Positions 1-8,855 of a stretch of 64,000 nucleotides of DNA are shown here, in pieces. The notes below the pieces were generated by a model. It did not search any database, had not been told where the DNA came from, and saw nothing but the letters and a program-made list of their open reading frames with translations. This DNA is from Zeimonas sp046347945 (GTDB taxonomy: Bacteria > Pseudomonadota > Gammaproteobacteria > Burkholderiales > Burkholderiaceae_E): NCBI GenBank assembly GCA_046347945.1, contig JAXMFB010000018.1, forward strand, positions 14,634-78,633, written 5' to 3'. Within the stretch, counting starts at the first letter, position 1. Each line of letters starts with the position of its first letter. Made by a program: the position numbers and the translations under genes.

Positions 1-983
1 CGAGGCGGCAACGCGCTTCACGGGACCCGTGCCGTCCGCGAGCCGCCGCGCGGCCAGCATCATCCTCCAGCAGGCAAGGTAGCGCATCGGCGGCTGCCCG
101 ACGACGCGCGCGAAGCGTTCGGCGAGCACCGAGCGCGAGACCCCCGTCTCGCTCGCGAGCAGGCCGAGGGTCCACGAGTGCGCCGGCGCGGCGTGCAGCA
201 GCGCGAGCGCCCGCCCGGCCACCGGGTCGCGCAGGCCCGCCATCCAGCCGGCGCGCGGCGCGTCACCCGAGTCGACGACGCGGCGCACGACCTCGATGAA
301 CATCAGCTCGCTCAGCCGCAGCAGCACGTCGCGGCGACCCCGGCGCTCCTCGCGCAGTTCGCGCAGCGCGAGCTGGATCAGGTGCGCCATCTGGTCGTTC
401 GCCGAAGGTTCGCGCCGCAGGTGAATCATCGGCGCCATCGCGCCGAGCACCGGATCGAAGCCGGGCGAATCACAGCCCAGGAAGCCGCAGATGAAGCGGG
501 TCGTGCCGGGGCCCCGTCCCCCGGTGCGCACGACCGGAGCGAGGCGACCTGCAGCCATTTCGCGAAAGAAGGCGTGCACCTGCGGCTCGTCGCGTCGCGG
601 CGGCGCCGGGCCGGGCCCGGCGAGGAAGTACGCATCGCCGTGCGGCACGACGAAGACGTCGCCCGAGTCGAGACGCGCCGGTGGGCTGCCATCGATCCCG
701 GCCCAGCAGCCGCCTTCGATGACCACTGATACGAGACCAGCTGTCGCGACGCCGGAAGCACCGACCGCGCGAACTCGGCCGCGCGCGGCGCGCGCGTGGC
801 CCATGGTTCGGCCGCCTCGACCAGGAAGAACATCGAGCCGGTCAGGCGCAGCGAGCCGAGGACTTCGGACAGCACGTCGACGCCCTGCGCGCGCGGGCTG
901 CGCGCCCGCTCCCGGGCGGCGCGTCGCGCAATGCCGGACGCTGCGCCATGCGATCCGGAAGATCGGTCATGGAGCTTGTGCAT
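1..983 (-). pseudogene. AraC-family transcriptional regulator, frame-broken and cut by the window edge
   Basis: The N-terminal part (from about 890 down to 729) reads DVLSEVLGSLRLTGSMFF, the typical opening of AraC regulators with a cupin-type effector domain. At about position 727 the frame breaks. Reading continues one frame over as VVIEGGCWAG, then a histidine-containing cupin stretch, then a helix-turn-helix region (SVLAERFARVVGQPPMRYL) that runs off the left edge before the second HTH helix. Adding one base at about 727 would restore SY-x-VVIEGG, so a 1-base deletion is the simplest account. The start is uncertain: ATG at 983, or a GTG near 885 that would match the family's usual start better. 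The effector is unknown. It is divergent from the methyltransferase gene. Confidence 0.75.
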
Positions 984-1078
984 GGCCCGGTCGATGATAC
1001 GCCGACGGCGTCGTGCCCCGACACCGCCGGACACGGATCGCACCGGGGCGACGCCGCAGCGCAGCGAGGAGAAATGCG

Positions 1079-1900
1079 ATGAGCACGACAACGAGCACGG
1101 CCGCCAGTGCAGCGCTGGCGGGACAGGTGGGCTTCGACGCGGCCGATACCTACGAGCGGTTCTTCGTGCCTGCCCTGTTCCGACAATGGACCGGCCCGAT
1201 GCTCGACGCAGCGCGAGTCGGGCCCGACACCCCTCGAGTGCTGGACGTCGCCTGCGGGACCGGCGTGCTCGCGCGTTGCGCGGCGCAGCGCGTCGGAACC
1301 GCGCGGGACATCGTCGGCGTCGACCCGAACGAAGCGATGCTCGCGGTCGCGCGTCGCGTGGCGCCGGATATCGACTGGCGCGCCGGCCGCGCCGAGGCGC
1401 TGCCCTGCGAGGACGCGAGCTTCGATGCGGTGGTATGCCAGTTCGGCCTGATGTTCTTCGAGGACCGGGTTGCCGGCCTGCGGCAGATGCTGCGCGTGCT
1501 TCGGCCCGGCGGCCGGGTCGCGGTCTGGGATGCGCTCGATCGCACGCCCGGGTTCGCGGAACTGGTGCGGCTTCTCGAGCAGACCTGCGGAAGCGAAGCG
1601 GCAGACGCGCTGCGCGCACCGTTCTCGCTCGGAAACGCCGCCGAGCTCGCGTCGCTCGCCCGACGCGCCGGCCTCGCCGATCCACGAATCGAGACGCGAG
1701 GCGGCACCGCCCGATTCGCGTCGATCGACGACTGGATCCGAACGAACGTGCGCGGCTGGTCGTTCTCGGCGCTCGTCGACGACGACCAGCTGGCGACCCT
1801 GGTCGCGAAGGCGCAGCGCACGATGGCGCGCTTCGTGGCCGCCGACGCAAGCGTCGCCTTCGACGCGCCGGCGCACCTTCTCAGCGCGCGCCTGCCCTGA
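1079..1900 (+). CDS. class I SAM-dependent methyltransferase
   Basis: A 273-residue protein with a Rossmann-fold methyltransferase core: motif I VLDVACGTG at residues 54-62, the acidic end of strand 2 at GVDPNEAM, the aspartate loop RAEALPCEDASFDAVVCQFG, and the post-core LRPGGRVAVWDAL. This is the Methyltransf_11/UbiE-like arrangement. The start at 1079 is chosen over an upstream in-frame ATG at 1013 because a GAGGAG box lies just before it. The substrate cannot be told; such proteins act on small molecules such as quinones or lipids. It is divergent from the AraC-like gene, which may have controlled it (inference). Confidence 0.85.
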   Translation: MSTTTSTAASAALAGQVGFDAADTYERFFVPALFRQWTGPMLDAARVGPDTPRVLDVACGTGVLARCAAQRVGTARDIVGVDPNEAMLAVARRVAPDIDWRAGRAEALPCEDASFDAVVCQFGLMFFEDRVAGLRQMLRVLRPGGRVAVWDALDRTPGFAELVRLLEQTCGSEAADALRAPFSLGNAAELASLARRAGLADPRIETRGGTARFASIDDWIRTNVRGWSFSALVDDDQLATLVAKAQRTMARFVAADASVAFDAPAHLLSARLP

Positions 1901-1914
1901 TCGTCGCCGCCGGC

Positions 1915-1953
1915 GGGCCGACGGCCGCCGCCCGCTGCGGGCCCGGTCGGCCC
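1915..1953. terminator. GC-rich hairpin between convergent genes
   Basis: Arms GGGCCGAC (1915-1922) and GTCGGCCC (1946-1953) are perfect complements, with a second stem GCCCGC/GCGGGC inside the loop. It lies exactly between the stops of two convergent genes, a usual place for a bidirectional terminator, but no T-tract follows on either strand, so the function is only likely. Confidence 0.35.
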
Positions 1954-1973
1954 GATCGGCGAGCGTGATGCGT

Positions 1974-2822
1974 TCAGCCGCGCTTGCGACGCGCAACCAG
2001 CAACCCGAGCAGCACGCCACCCAGCAGCGCCAGCGAACCCGGCTCGGGCACCGTCGTGCCACCGCCATCGCAGGTCGCGCCCGTCGGGTCGGTGCAGCCC
2101 GGCGTGCCGAGCGAACCGCCCAGCGCGAGGAAAGCCGAGCCGAGCGCCTTGCCGGATGCGTCGAGACCGAAGTACGCGGGGTCGGAGTCGACCAGGCTCA
2201 GGAAGCCCAGCGCGCCGAAGTGCGCCATCGAGTACGCCTGGTGCTCCCAGCAACCCAGCGCGGGCGGCTGCGTGAAGCCCTTGGACAGCCCCTCGGTGTT
2301 GAACACCTCGTTGTCGGTACAGGTCGGCCCACCGCCGCCGGTGTTGTAGCCCATGACCGCGCCCGCGGGCGGCGTCGCGAGGACGGGGTCGATAAACGAC
2401 CAGTTGCCGCCCTGGTAGTCCTGGATCGCGACGCTGCCGCCGGCCGCGTAGAACGCGCCGATCTGCGCGGCAAAGGCCGACGCGCCCGCGAGGTTCTGGT
2501 CGCAGCAGCCGCCGGGACTCTGGATGTACAGCGCGCTGTAGCTCGCCGCACTCAGACCCGTCAGGTCGTTGGTGAACACGGTGCCGGGATCGGCGTGCGG
2601 AATCGGCGAAGTGCCGAACACGATCATCGGCAACGCCGAACCCTGCCGCATGAACGCCCACAGCTGCTCGGTGTAGGTGTCGCCACCGGCTTGGGCACCG
2701 TGGAACGTGGTGGCGTCGGAGCCCTCCAGCACCAACGTCTTCGCGGACGCCGGCGACAGGGCCGCCAAAGCCAGTAGTGCCGATGCAAGCATCGACAGAA
2801 CTCTGTGCAGCTTCATCTTCAT
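1974..2822 (-). CDS. PEP-CTERM sorted exported protein, function unknown
   Basis: A 282-residue secreted protein. Residues 1-27 form a signal peptide (MKMKLHRV, a hydrophobic run, SPASA cleavage site). The last 25 residues are a PEP-CTERM sorting signal: VPEPGS, a transmembrane helix, and ARRKRG. Such proteins are cut and anchored by an exosortase, usually for export with exopolysaccharide; no exosortase is in this window. The middle is rich in Gly, Ala and Ser with paired cysteines (GGCCDQN, PTCTDN, LGCWEH, PGCTDPTGATC), and I recognise no enzyme domain. The ATG at 2822 is chosen for its GGAGG box; an earlier in-frame start would add a non-signal-like leader. A sigma-54-like promoter sits 55-70 bases upstream. 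Confidence 0.85.
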   Translation of the reverse strand: MKMKLHRVLSMLASALLALAALSPASAKTLVLEGSDATTFHGAQAGGDTYTEQLWAFMRQGSALPMIVFGTSPIPHADPGTVFTNDLTGLSAASYSALYIQSPGGCCDQNLAGASAFAAQIGAFYAAGGSVAIQDYQGGNWSFIDPVLATPPAGAVMGYNTGGGGPTCTDNEVFNTEGLSKGFTQPPALGCWEHQAYSMAHFGALGFLSLVDSDPAYFGLDASGKALGSAFLALGGSLGTPGCTDPTGATCDGGGTTVPEPGSLALLGGVLLGLLVARRKRG

Positions 2823-2860
2823 CGCTCCTCCGTGGAGGACCGGTCGGGATTGGCCGGATT

Positions 2861-2878
2861 CCTTGATCGAAATCAAGG
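2861..2878. repeat. perfect 7-bp inverted repeat in the PEP-CTERM gene leader
   Basis: CCTTGAT (2861-2867), loop CGAA, ATCAAGG (2872-2878). On the minus strand the loop is TTCG, which makes a very stable RNA tetraloop. It abuts the -12 part of the predicted sigma-54 promoter, so it could be an operator or an mRNA 5' hairpin. Role unknown. Confidence 0.4.
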
Positions 2879-2893
2879 CATAAAACGTGCCTT
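2877..2893 (-). promoter_or_regulatory. sigma-54-type -24/-12 promoter for the PEP-CTERM gene
   Basis: The minus strand reads AAGGCACG-TTTT-ATGCC. The GG at 2891-2890 and GC at 2879-2878 have the exact 12-base register of the RpoN consensus TGGCACG-N4-TTGC; GGCACG is fully conserved. Transcription would begin near 2866, giving a leader of about 45 bases. PEP-CTERM genes are known targets of a sigma-54 system (PrsK/PrsR) in several betaproteobacteria, which supports the call, but no activator site was identified. Confidence 0.6.
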
Positions 2894-3072
2894 GGCAACT
2901 CAAGTGCTTGAAAATAATCGAAATTCTGGCAGCAGGATCGACGCGGGCGGCACGGCGCTGTAAAGATTTTCGACGTCAGCCTGTGTCAGGCGAGCGGCAG
3001 ATTGGAGGCCGGTCTCGACCGGCGCGTCTTATGCTTGGCCCGACGACCACGCCCGAGCGCACTGGACCCCCC

Positions 3073-4491
3073 ATGAAGCCCGACGAAGGAACTCCCGACC
3101 CCTACACCCTTCTCGAAATGCAGCGCGGCGCCCATCGCTCGGCGCCCTATCCCGAATGGGACGTCCGGCGCGACCGGCTCGAGCGCCTGCGCAGGCTGCT
3201 GGTCGACAACGAATCCGCGATCGAGGAGGCGATCGACGCCGACTTCGGCGGCCGCCCGCGCGTCGAAACGCAGGTCGCCGAGTTGTTCCCTTCGATCGCG
3301 GAGGTCCGCGCCGCGCTGCGCGGCGGGCGGCGCTGGATGAAGCCGCGCGGCGCCTGGGTCTCGAAGTGGTTCCTGCCGGCGCGCGCGTGGGTCATGCCGC
3401 GGCCGGTGGGTGTCGTCGGGATCATCGTGCCGTGGAACTATCCGCTGTTCCTGGCCGTCGGACCGCTGGCCGGCGCGCTCGCAGCCGGCAACCGCGCGAT
3501 GATCAAGATGTCCGAGTACACGCCGGCCTTCTCGGCGCTGCTGCAGCGCCTGGTCGGCCAGGCGTTCGCACCCGAGGAGGTCGCGGTCGTCACCGGTGGC
3601 GCCGACGTGGCGGCTGCGTTCGCCGCGCTGCCGTTCGACCACCTCATCTTCACCGGCTCGACCTCGGTCGGCCGGAAGGTGATGGCGGCGGCCAGCGCCA
3701 ACCTCACGCCGGTGACGCTGGAACTGGGCGGCAAATCGCCGGCCGTGGTCGCGCCCGGCTATCCGCTCGAGCGCGCCGCGACGCGGATCATGGCGGGCAA
3801 GCTGCTCAATGCCGGCCAGACCTGCATCGCGCCCGACTACGTGCTCGTGCCGCGCGACGGCCTCGACGCGTTCGTCGAGCACGCCCGCGCCCGCGCGCGC
3901 GCGATGCACCCGGCGGGACTCGCCGATCGCGACTACTGCAGCATCGTCGATGCGCGGCAGTACGAGCGACTGCTCGGCTACCTCGACGACGCGACGGCCG
4001 GCGGCGTGCGCTCGGTCGAGCTGTTCGACGGGCCCGCCCGCGACGACGCGGCGCACCGCCTCGGGCCGGTGGTCCTGGTCGATCCGCCGCACTCGCTGGT
4101 GGCGATGAAGCACGAGATCTTCGGCCCGATCCTGCCGGTGCTGCCGTACGACCGGCCCGAGGACGCGGTGGCGTTCGTCAACGCGATGGCGCACCCGCTG
4201 GCGCTCTACTGGTTCGACGACGATCGCCGGCGCGCCGACTGGGCGCTCGAGCAGACGCACGTCGGCGGGGCGTGCATCAACGAGACGCTGCTGCACGTCG
4301 CGCAGGAGGAACTGCCGTTCGGCGGTGTCGGCCCGTCCGGCATGGGCCACTACCACGGCAAGTGGGGCTTCGACACGATGAGCAAGCTCACGCCGGTGTT
4401 CAGGCAATCGCGACTGAACGGGATGGCGCTGTTCATGCCGCCGTACCGGCCCGTCGTCTACCGGCTGCTGAAACTGATGAAGCGGCTGTAG
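3073..4491 (+). CDS. coniferyl aldehyde dehydrogenase-type NAD(P)-dependent aldehyde dehydrogenase
   Basis: A 472-residue member of the ALDH superfamily, the length expected for the coniferyl-aldehyde branch. Visible are the cofactor motif IIVPWNYPLFLAVGPLAGALAAGN, the FTGSTSVGR turn, the general base in ELGGK (Glu217) and the nucleophile in NAGQTCIAPDYVL (Cys251). The APDYV after the cysteine and a C-terminal PYRPVVYRLLKLMKRL tail fit the CALDH family, which oxidises coniferaldehyde to ferulate; related enzymes take other aldehydes, so the substrate is inferred. ATG 3073 is used because the upstream in-frame extension (from 2887) lies over intergenic sequence and is not family-like. The gene stands alone and converges on ppk1. 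Confidence 0.85.
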   Translation: MKPDEGTPDPYTLLEMQRGAHRSAPYPEWDVRRDRLERLRRLLVDNESAIEEAIDADFGGRPRVETQVAELFPSIAEVRAALRGGRRWMKPRGAWVSKWFLPARAWVMPRPVGVVGIIVPWNYPLFLAVGPLAGALAAGNRAMIKMSEYTPAFSALLQRLVGQAFAPEEVAVVTGGADVAAAFAALPFDHLIFTGSTSVGRKVMAAASANLTPVTLELGGKSPAVVAPGYPLERAATRIMAGKLLNAGQTCIAPDYVLVPRDGLDAFVEHARARARAMHPAGLADRDYCSIVDARQYERLLGYLDDATAGGVRSVELFDGPARDDAAHRLGPVVLVDPPHSLVAMKHEIFGPILPVLPYDRPEDAVAFVNAMAHPLALYWFDDDRRRADWALEQTHVGGACINETLLHVAQEELPFGGVGPSGMGHYHGKWGFDTMSKLTPVFRQSRLNGMALFMPPYRPVVYRLLKLMKRL

Positions 4492-4495
4492 TGCG

Positions 4496-4533
4496 CCGCC
4501 GCGGGGCTGCGTGCGCGCGACGCGCCGCGGCGG
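4496..4533. repeat. GC hairpin between convergent ALDH and ppk1 genes
   Basis: CCGCCGCGG (4496-4504) and CCGCGGCGG (4525-4533) are perfect 9-bp complements around a 20-base loop. There is no T-run, so it is at most a weak or Rho-assisted terminator for the two converging transcripts. Confidence 0.3.
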
Positions 4534-4549
4534 ACCGCGACGCCAGCCG

Positions 4550-6670
4550 CTACGCGCCGGCAAGCCGTGCGAGAAGCGCCAGTTGCGAGACGAAGGGCCT
4601 GCCTCGACGGCGCTTGCGCCGGTAGTTGCCGTCGCCGTCCATCACCCACGCATTGACGTTGTCGCGCAGGTGCACGTCGATCGCCTCGTCGATCACCCGC
4701 TCCTTGAGCTTTCGGTCGCGCACCGGAAACGCGATCTCGACGCGCCGGAACAGGTTGCGGTCCATCCAGTCGGCCGACGACAGCCAGACGTCCTTCTTTC
4801 CGCCGTTGTGGAAGAAGAAGACGCGGCTGTGCTCGAGGAAACGGCCGACGACCGAGCGCACCGCGATGTTCCCGGACAGCCCCGGCACCCCGGGCCGCAG
4901 CGCGCAGACGCCGCGCACGATCAGGTCGATTCTCACCCCCGCGGCGCTCGCCTCGTACAGCGCGTCGATCACCGTCGGCTCGAGCAGCGCGTTGACCTTG
5001 GCCGCGAGATACGCCTTCTTGCCGGCGCGGACGTTGGCAGCTTCGCGCCGGATCGACGCGAGCAGCATCTCGTGCAGGGTGAACGGCGCCTGCGCCAGCA
5101 GCCGCAACGTGCCGCGCTGGCCCAGGCCGGTGAGCCTGCGGAACACCTCGTGCACGTCGGCGCAGATGTCCTCGCTTGCGGTGAACAACCCGAAGTCCTC
5201 GTAGAGCCGGGCGGTGCGCGGGTGGTAGTTGCCGGTGCCCAGGTGCACGTAGCGGCGCAACACGGTGGCGCCCTTCGCGGTCTCCCGGCGCAACACCATC
5301 GCCATCTTCGCGTGCGTCTTGTGGCCGACGACTCCGTAGACCACGTGGGCGCCTGCCTGCTCGAGCTTGGCGGCCCAGTTGATGTTCGTCTCCTCGTCGA
5401 AGCGCGCCATCAGCTCGACCACCACCGTCACTTCCTTGCCGGCGTGCGCGGCGTCGATCAGCGCCTGCATCAGCGCCGAGTCGGCGCCGGTTCGGTAGAC
5501 GGTCTGCTTGATCGCGACGACGCGCGGATCACGGGCAGCGCTGACCAGGAACTCCATCACCGGCGCGAACGACTCGTACGGGTGGTGGACCAGGATGTCG
5601 CGCTTGCGGATCGCGGCGAAGAGGTCCTTCTCGCGCAGCACCGCGGGCACCGACGGCTCGAAAGGCGGATACTTGAGCTCGGGCAGGTCGACCAGGTCGA
5701 TGACCTGTTGCAGCCGCACCAGGTTGACCGGCCCGTCGACGCGATAGCAGTCCTGCTCCTCCAGGTCGAACTCGCGCAGCAGGCGCGCAACCAGCGCGTC
5801 GGAGATGCCGGCGGAGACCTCGAGCCTGACCTCGTCGCCGTACTGGCGCTGGACCAGCTCGCCCTGCAGCGCCGCGCGCAGGTCGGTGACCTCCTCGTCG
5901 TCGACGAACAGATCGCTGTTGCGCGTGAGACGGAACTGGTGCACCGAACGCACCTCGAGCCCCTGGAACAATCGATCGACGAAGCCCTGCACGATCGAAG
6001 TGAGCGGCATCACGCCGTGCGGCGCGCCGGACACCTCCGGCGGCACGCGCAGGATGCGCGGCAGCGCGCGCGGCGCCTGGACGATCGCGATGCCTGCGCG
6101 GCGACCGAACGCGTCGACTCCGCTGAGCTCGACGACGAAGTTCAGGCTCTTGTTGAGGATGCGCGGGAACGGGTGCGCCGGGTCGAGTGCGATCGGCGTG
6201 AGCAGCGGCTCGATCTCGGTCTCGAAGATGCGCTCGGCCCACTGGCGCTGCGCGTCGGTCCAGTTCAGCCGGGTGTGCATGACGACGCCGTGCGCGGCCA
6301 GCTGCGGCAGGATCGTCCGGTTCAGCAACTCGTACTGCCGAGCCACCAGCCGGCGCGCGCGCTCGTGGATCGCCGCCAGGCTGCGGCGCAGCGTCGGGCC
6401 GTCGCCGCGCCCTGCGAGCAGCAGCTCCTTGAACTCGGCGACGCGGATCTCGAACAGCTCGTCGAGGTTGCTGCTCACGATGGTGAGGAAGCGCAGCCGC
6501 TCGAGCAGCGGCACCGATTGGTCCTCGGCCTGCGCCAGCACCCGCTCGTTGAATGCCAGGATTCCGATCTCGCGATCGAGCAGCCGGGCCGCTGAACCCG
6601 TCTTCGCGTCCATGCGCGCGAGCTTGCCCTTCCTTCGTGACGGCTTCGTGACGGTGCGCTTGCTGTTCAT
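4550..6670 (-). CDS. ppk1: polyphosphate kinase 1
   Basis: A 706-residue protein, near the usual ~690 for PPK1, which reversibly makes inorganic polyphosphate from ATP. The N-terminal domain starts LDREIGILAFNERVLAQAED and SSNLDELFEIRVAEFK. The catalytic HKD-like domains show HHPYESF and the phospho-accepting histidine in KTHAKM (His453), followed by YVHLGTGNYHPRTARLYEDFG. ATG 6670 gives a lysine-rich leader (MNSKRTVTKPSRRKGK); ATG 6613 (MDAKTG) is the alternative and closer to the core. It is divergent from ppx with about 100 bases between them, so synthesis and breakdown of polyphosphate are paired. Confidence 0.95.
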   Translation of the reverse strand: MNSKRTVTKPSRRKGKLARMDAKTGSAARLLDREIGILAFNERVLAQAEDQSVPLLERLRFLTIVSSNLDELFEIRVAEFKELLLAGRGDGPTLRRSLAAIHERARRLVARQYELLNRTILPQLAAHGVVMHTRLNWTDAQRQWAERIFETEIEPLLTPIALDPAHPFPRILNKSLNFVVELSGVDAFGRRAGIAIVQAPRALPRILRVPPEVSGAPHGVMPLTSIVQGFVDRLFQGLEVRSVHQFRLTRNSDLFVDDEEVTDLRAALQGELVQRQYGDEVRLEVSAGISDALVARLLREFDLEEQDCYRVDGPVNLVRLQQVIDLVDLPELKYPPFEPSVPAVLREKDLFAAIRKRDILVHHPYESFAPVMEFLVSAARDPRVVAIKQTVYRTGADSALMQALIDAAHAGKEVTVVVELMARFDEETNINWAAKLEQAGAHVVYGVVGHKTHAKMAMVLRRETAKGATVLRRYVHLGTGNYHPRTARLYEDFGLFTASEDICADVHEVFRRLTGLGQRGTLRLLAQAPFTLHEMLLASIRREAANVRAGKKAYLAAKVNALLEPTVIDALYEASAAGVRIDLIVRGVCALRPGVPGLSGNIAVRSVVGRFLEHSRVFFFHNGGKKDVWLSSADWMDRNLFRRVEIAFPVRDRKLKERVIDEAIDVHLRDNVNAWVMDGDGNYRRKRRRGRPFVSQLALLARLAGA

Positions 6671-6772
6671 CCGGTTGCGATGGCGGCCGATCGACCCGCA
6701 CACTTTGTCATACTTCGGCTGGTGAGATTTCAGGCCCCTGCTTCCCGAACCCCGCCGACGCCTCGCCCGCCC

Positions 6773-8272
6773 ATGTCCGGATACCGATTGCTGGCCGCGG
6801 TCGACCTCGGATCGAACAGCTTTCGCCTGTTGATCGGCCGGGTCGAGGGCTCGCCGCTCGGCGAGCTCGTGCTGCCGCTCGACGGCGTCAAGCAGACGGT
6901 ACGGCTGGCCGGCGGCCTGCGCGAGGATGGCAGCCTCGATGCCGCTTCGCGCGACCGCGGGTTGGCGGCGCTCGCGATGTTCGGCGAGCGCCTGCGCTCG
7001 TTCGCGCCCGAAGCGGTGCGCGCGGTGGCGACGAACACGCTGCGCGTGGCGAGCAACGCCGCCCAGTTCCTCGCGACCGCCGAGGCCGCGCTCGGCTTTC
7101 CGATCGAGGTGATCTCGGGACTCGAGGAGGCGCGACTCATCTACCTCGGCGCGGCGCACGAATTGCCGGGCGACGGCGTGCCGCGGCTGGTGGTCGACAT
7201 CGGCGGCGGGTCCACCGAGTGCATCGTCGGCACCGACATGCGCGCGAGCACGCTCGAGTCTGCGCCGGTGGGCTGCGTGGCGCTGTCGACTCGCCACTTC
7301 CCGGAGGGGCACGTCGGGCGCGAGGCCTTCGAGCACGCCTACTACGCGGCGCGCGCGACCTTCGCGCAGGTCGCCGAGCCGTTCGCGCACCAGCGCTGGC
7401 GCTACGCGGTCGGCACGTCGGGCACCGCGAAGTCGCTGTGGCAGGTCGCCCAGGCGCAGTGGGGCGCCGACGAACTCGACCGTGACTCGCTGGCGCGCAT
7501 CCACGCCGCGCTGATCGGGGCCGGACACGTCGACGCCGTGCAACTGGCCGGCCTGCGCCCCGACCGCCGGCCGGTGCTGGCCGGCGGGCTGGCGGTGATG
7601 ATGGCGGCGTTCGACGAGCTCGGCATCGACTCGATGCGCTACTGCGGCGGCGCGCTGCGCCAGGGCGTGCTCTACGACATGCTCGGGCGAAGCGAGGGTC
7701 GCGACACGCGCGCGATCACCGTCGAGCAGATGCTCGCCCGCTACGGCGTCGACCGGCGCCACGCGCGGCGGGTTCGCGACACCGCGCTCGCGCTGTTCGA
7801 CCAGGGCGCGCGCGCCGCGCAGGAGGTGCTGCACGCGCGCCGGCAGGTGCTCGGCTGGGCTGCCGAGCTCGCCGAGGTCGGCAGGACGATCTCGCACGAG
7901 GGCTTCCACAAGCACTCGGCGTACATCCTCGGTCACGCCGACATGCCCGGGTTCTCGCGCCGCGAGCAGGCGGCGCTCGCGAACCTCGCGCTTGCGCAGA
8001 TCGGTGGCCTGCGCAAGCTGCGCGGGCTGATCGGCGACGACCTCGGATGGCTGAAGGTCGTGGCGCTGCGCGTCTCGACCATCCTGCACCGCAAGCGCGA
8101 CGACCAGGAGGTGCCGACGCCCGCGCTGTTCCTTCAGCGACGCTCGCTGCGCCTGGAGATGCCGAAGCAGTGGGCGCAGCGCTTCCCGCTGGCCCACGAG
8201 AGCCTGCTGGGCGAGGCATCAGCCTGGTCCGAGGTGCGCGTCTTCGAGAAGTTCGTCTACGAGACGATCTAG
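6773..8272 (+). CDS. ppx: exopolyphosphatase, Ppx/GppA family
   Basis: A 499-residue member of the sugar kinase/Hsp70-fold Ppx/GppA family. The phosphate-1 loop is AAVDLGSNSFRLLIGRVEG near the N-terminus and the phosphate-2 loop VVDIGGGSTE lies around residues 141-149. The C-terminal part has an HD-like helical domain (SHEGFHKHSAYILGHADMPGFSRREQ). It removes terminal phosphates from polyphosphate, or the 5'-phosphate of pppGpp in GppA-type members. Sequence alone does not separate the two, but the divergent ppk1 neighbour favours Ppx. ATG 6773 gives the normal MSGYRLLAAVDLGSN start; upstream codons are not family-like. Confidence 0.93.
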   Translation: MSGYRLLAAVDLGSNSFRLLIGRVEGSPLGELVLPLDGVKQTVRLAGGLREDGSLDAASRDRGLAALAMFGERLRSFAPEAVRAVATNTLRVASNAAQFLATAEAALGFPIEVISGLEEARLIYLGAAHELPGDGVPRLVVDIGGGSTECIVGTDMRASTLESAPVGCVALSTRHFPEGHVGREAFEHAYYAARATFAQVAEPFAHQRWRYAVGTSGTAKSLWQVAQAQWGADELDRDSLARIHAALIGAGHVDAVQLAGLRPDRRPVLAGGLAVMMAAFDELGIDSMRYCGGALRQGVLYDMLGRSEGRDTRAITVEQMLARYGVDRRHARRVRDTALALFDQGARAAQEVLHARRQVLGWAAELAEVGRTISHEGFHKHSAYILGHADMPGFSRREQAALANLALAQIGGLRKLRGLIGDDLGWLKVVALRVSTILHRKRDDQEVPTPALFLQRRSLRLEMPKQWAQRFPLAHESLLGEASAWSEVRVFEKFVYETI

Positions 8273-8310
8273 CCGGCACGCGCAGGCGAGGCCGACTCGC
8301 TCTCGATTGC

Positions 8311-8811
8311 TCAGGCGAGGTCGGGCGAGATCGCCGCGCGCAGCATCACCTGCGCGCGTCCTTCACGCTCGCGGGTCGTCAGCCACCAGATCGCGCCCTT
8401 CTTCACGCTCCAGTCGGCTTCCTCGCCCGACAGGAGCAGGCTCACCAGTCGGCCGAGCGCGGGCTGGTGCCCGACCAGCACGACGTGTCGCGAGCGCGTC
8501 TCGGGACCTTCCGGCCACTCGAGCGCGGCGAGGCACTGCGCGACGTCGGCGCCCGGGCCCAGGCGCGCGTCGACGCGCACCTTCGCGCCGAGCGCCTCGG
8601 CGGTCTCGCGCGCCCGCGCCGCGGGGCTCGAAAGTACCGTGTAGCGCTCGGGCAATCGGGCGCGAAGCCAGCGCGCCATGCGCTCAGCCTGCTTGCGGCC
8701 GCGTTCGGTGAGCCGCCTCCCGGCGTCGCTCGCCGCGTCGGCTTCGGCATCGCCAGCGTCCGCATGCCGCCAGACGATCAGGTCCATGTCGGTCATCCGG
8801 AAAACGCCCAT
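8311..8811 (-). CDS. sixA: phosphohistidine phosphatase SixA-like
   Basis: A 166-residue histidine-phosphatase-fold protein. The catalytic motif is DLIVWRHADAG (Arg-His near residue 18), with the second histidine in HVVLVGHQPALGRLVSLLL and the AERMARWL / SSPAARARETAEAL helices of SixA. SixA removes phosphate from histidine phosphocarriers such as HPt domains or PTS proteins. The start at 8811 (MGVFRMTDMDL) has a GGAGG box at good spacing; ATG 8796 or 8787 would give the more usual MDLI start. It converges on ppx, an arrangement seen in other betaproteobacteria as far as I recall. Confidence 0.88.
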   Translation of the reverse strand: MGVFRMTDMDLIVWRHADAGDAEADAASDAGRRLTERGRKQAERMARWLRARLPERYTVLSSPAARARETAEALGAKVRVDARLGPGADVAQCLAALEWPEGPETRSRHVVLVGHQPALGRLVSLLLSGEEADWSVKKGAIWWLTTREREGRAQVMLRAAISPDLA

Positions 8812-8855
8812 GCTGCCCGCCTCCGATGACGACGCGATGTCGATTCGACGCGACG

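Noticed and set aside
6671..6772. Possible Pho box between ppk1 and ppx (TTTGTCATA near 6706-6714)
   Set aside because: Only one half-site resembles the CTGTCAT consensus; the second half at the 11-base step does not match.
4550..8197. A 1,215-codon minus-strand ORF joining ppk1 with a stretch antisense to ppx
   Set aside because: The part above 6670 is antisense to the clear ppx gene and has no family likeness; ppk1 starts at 6670 or 6613.
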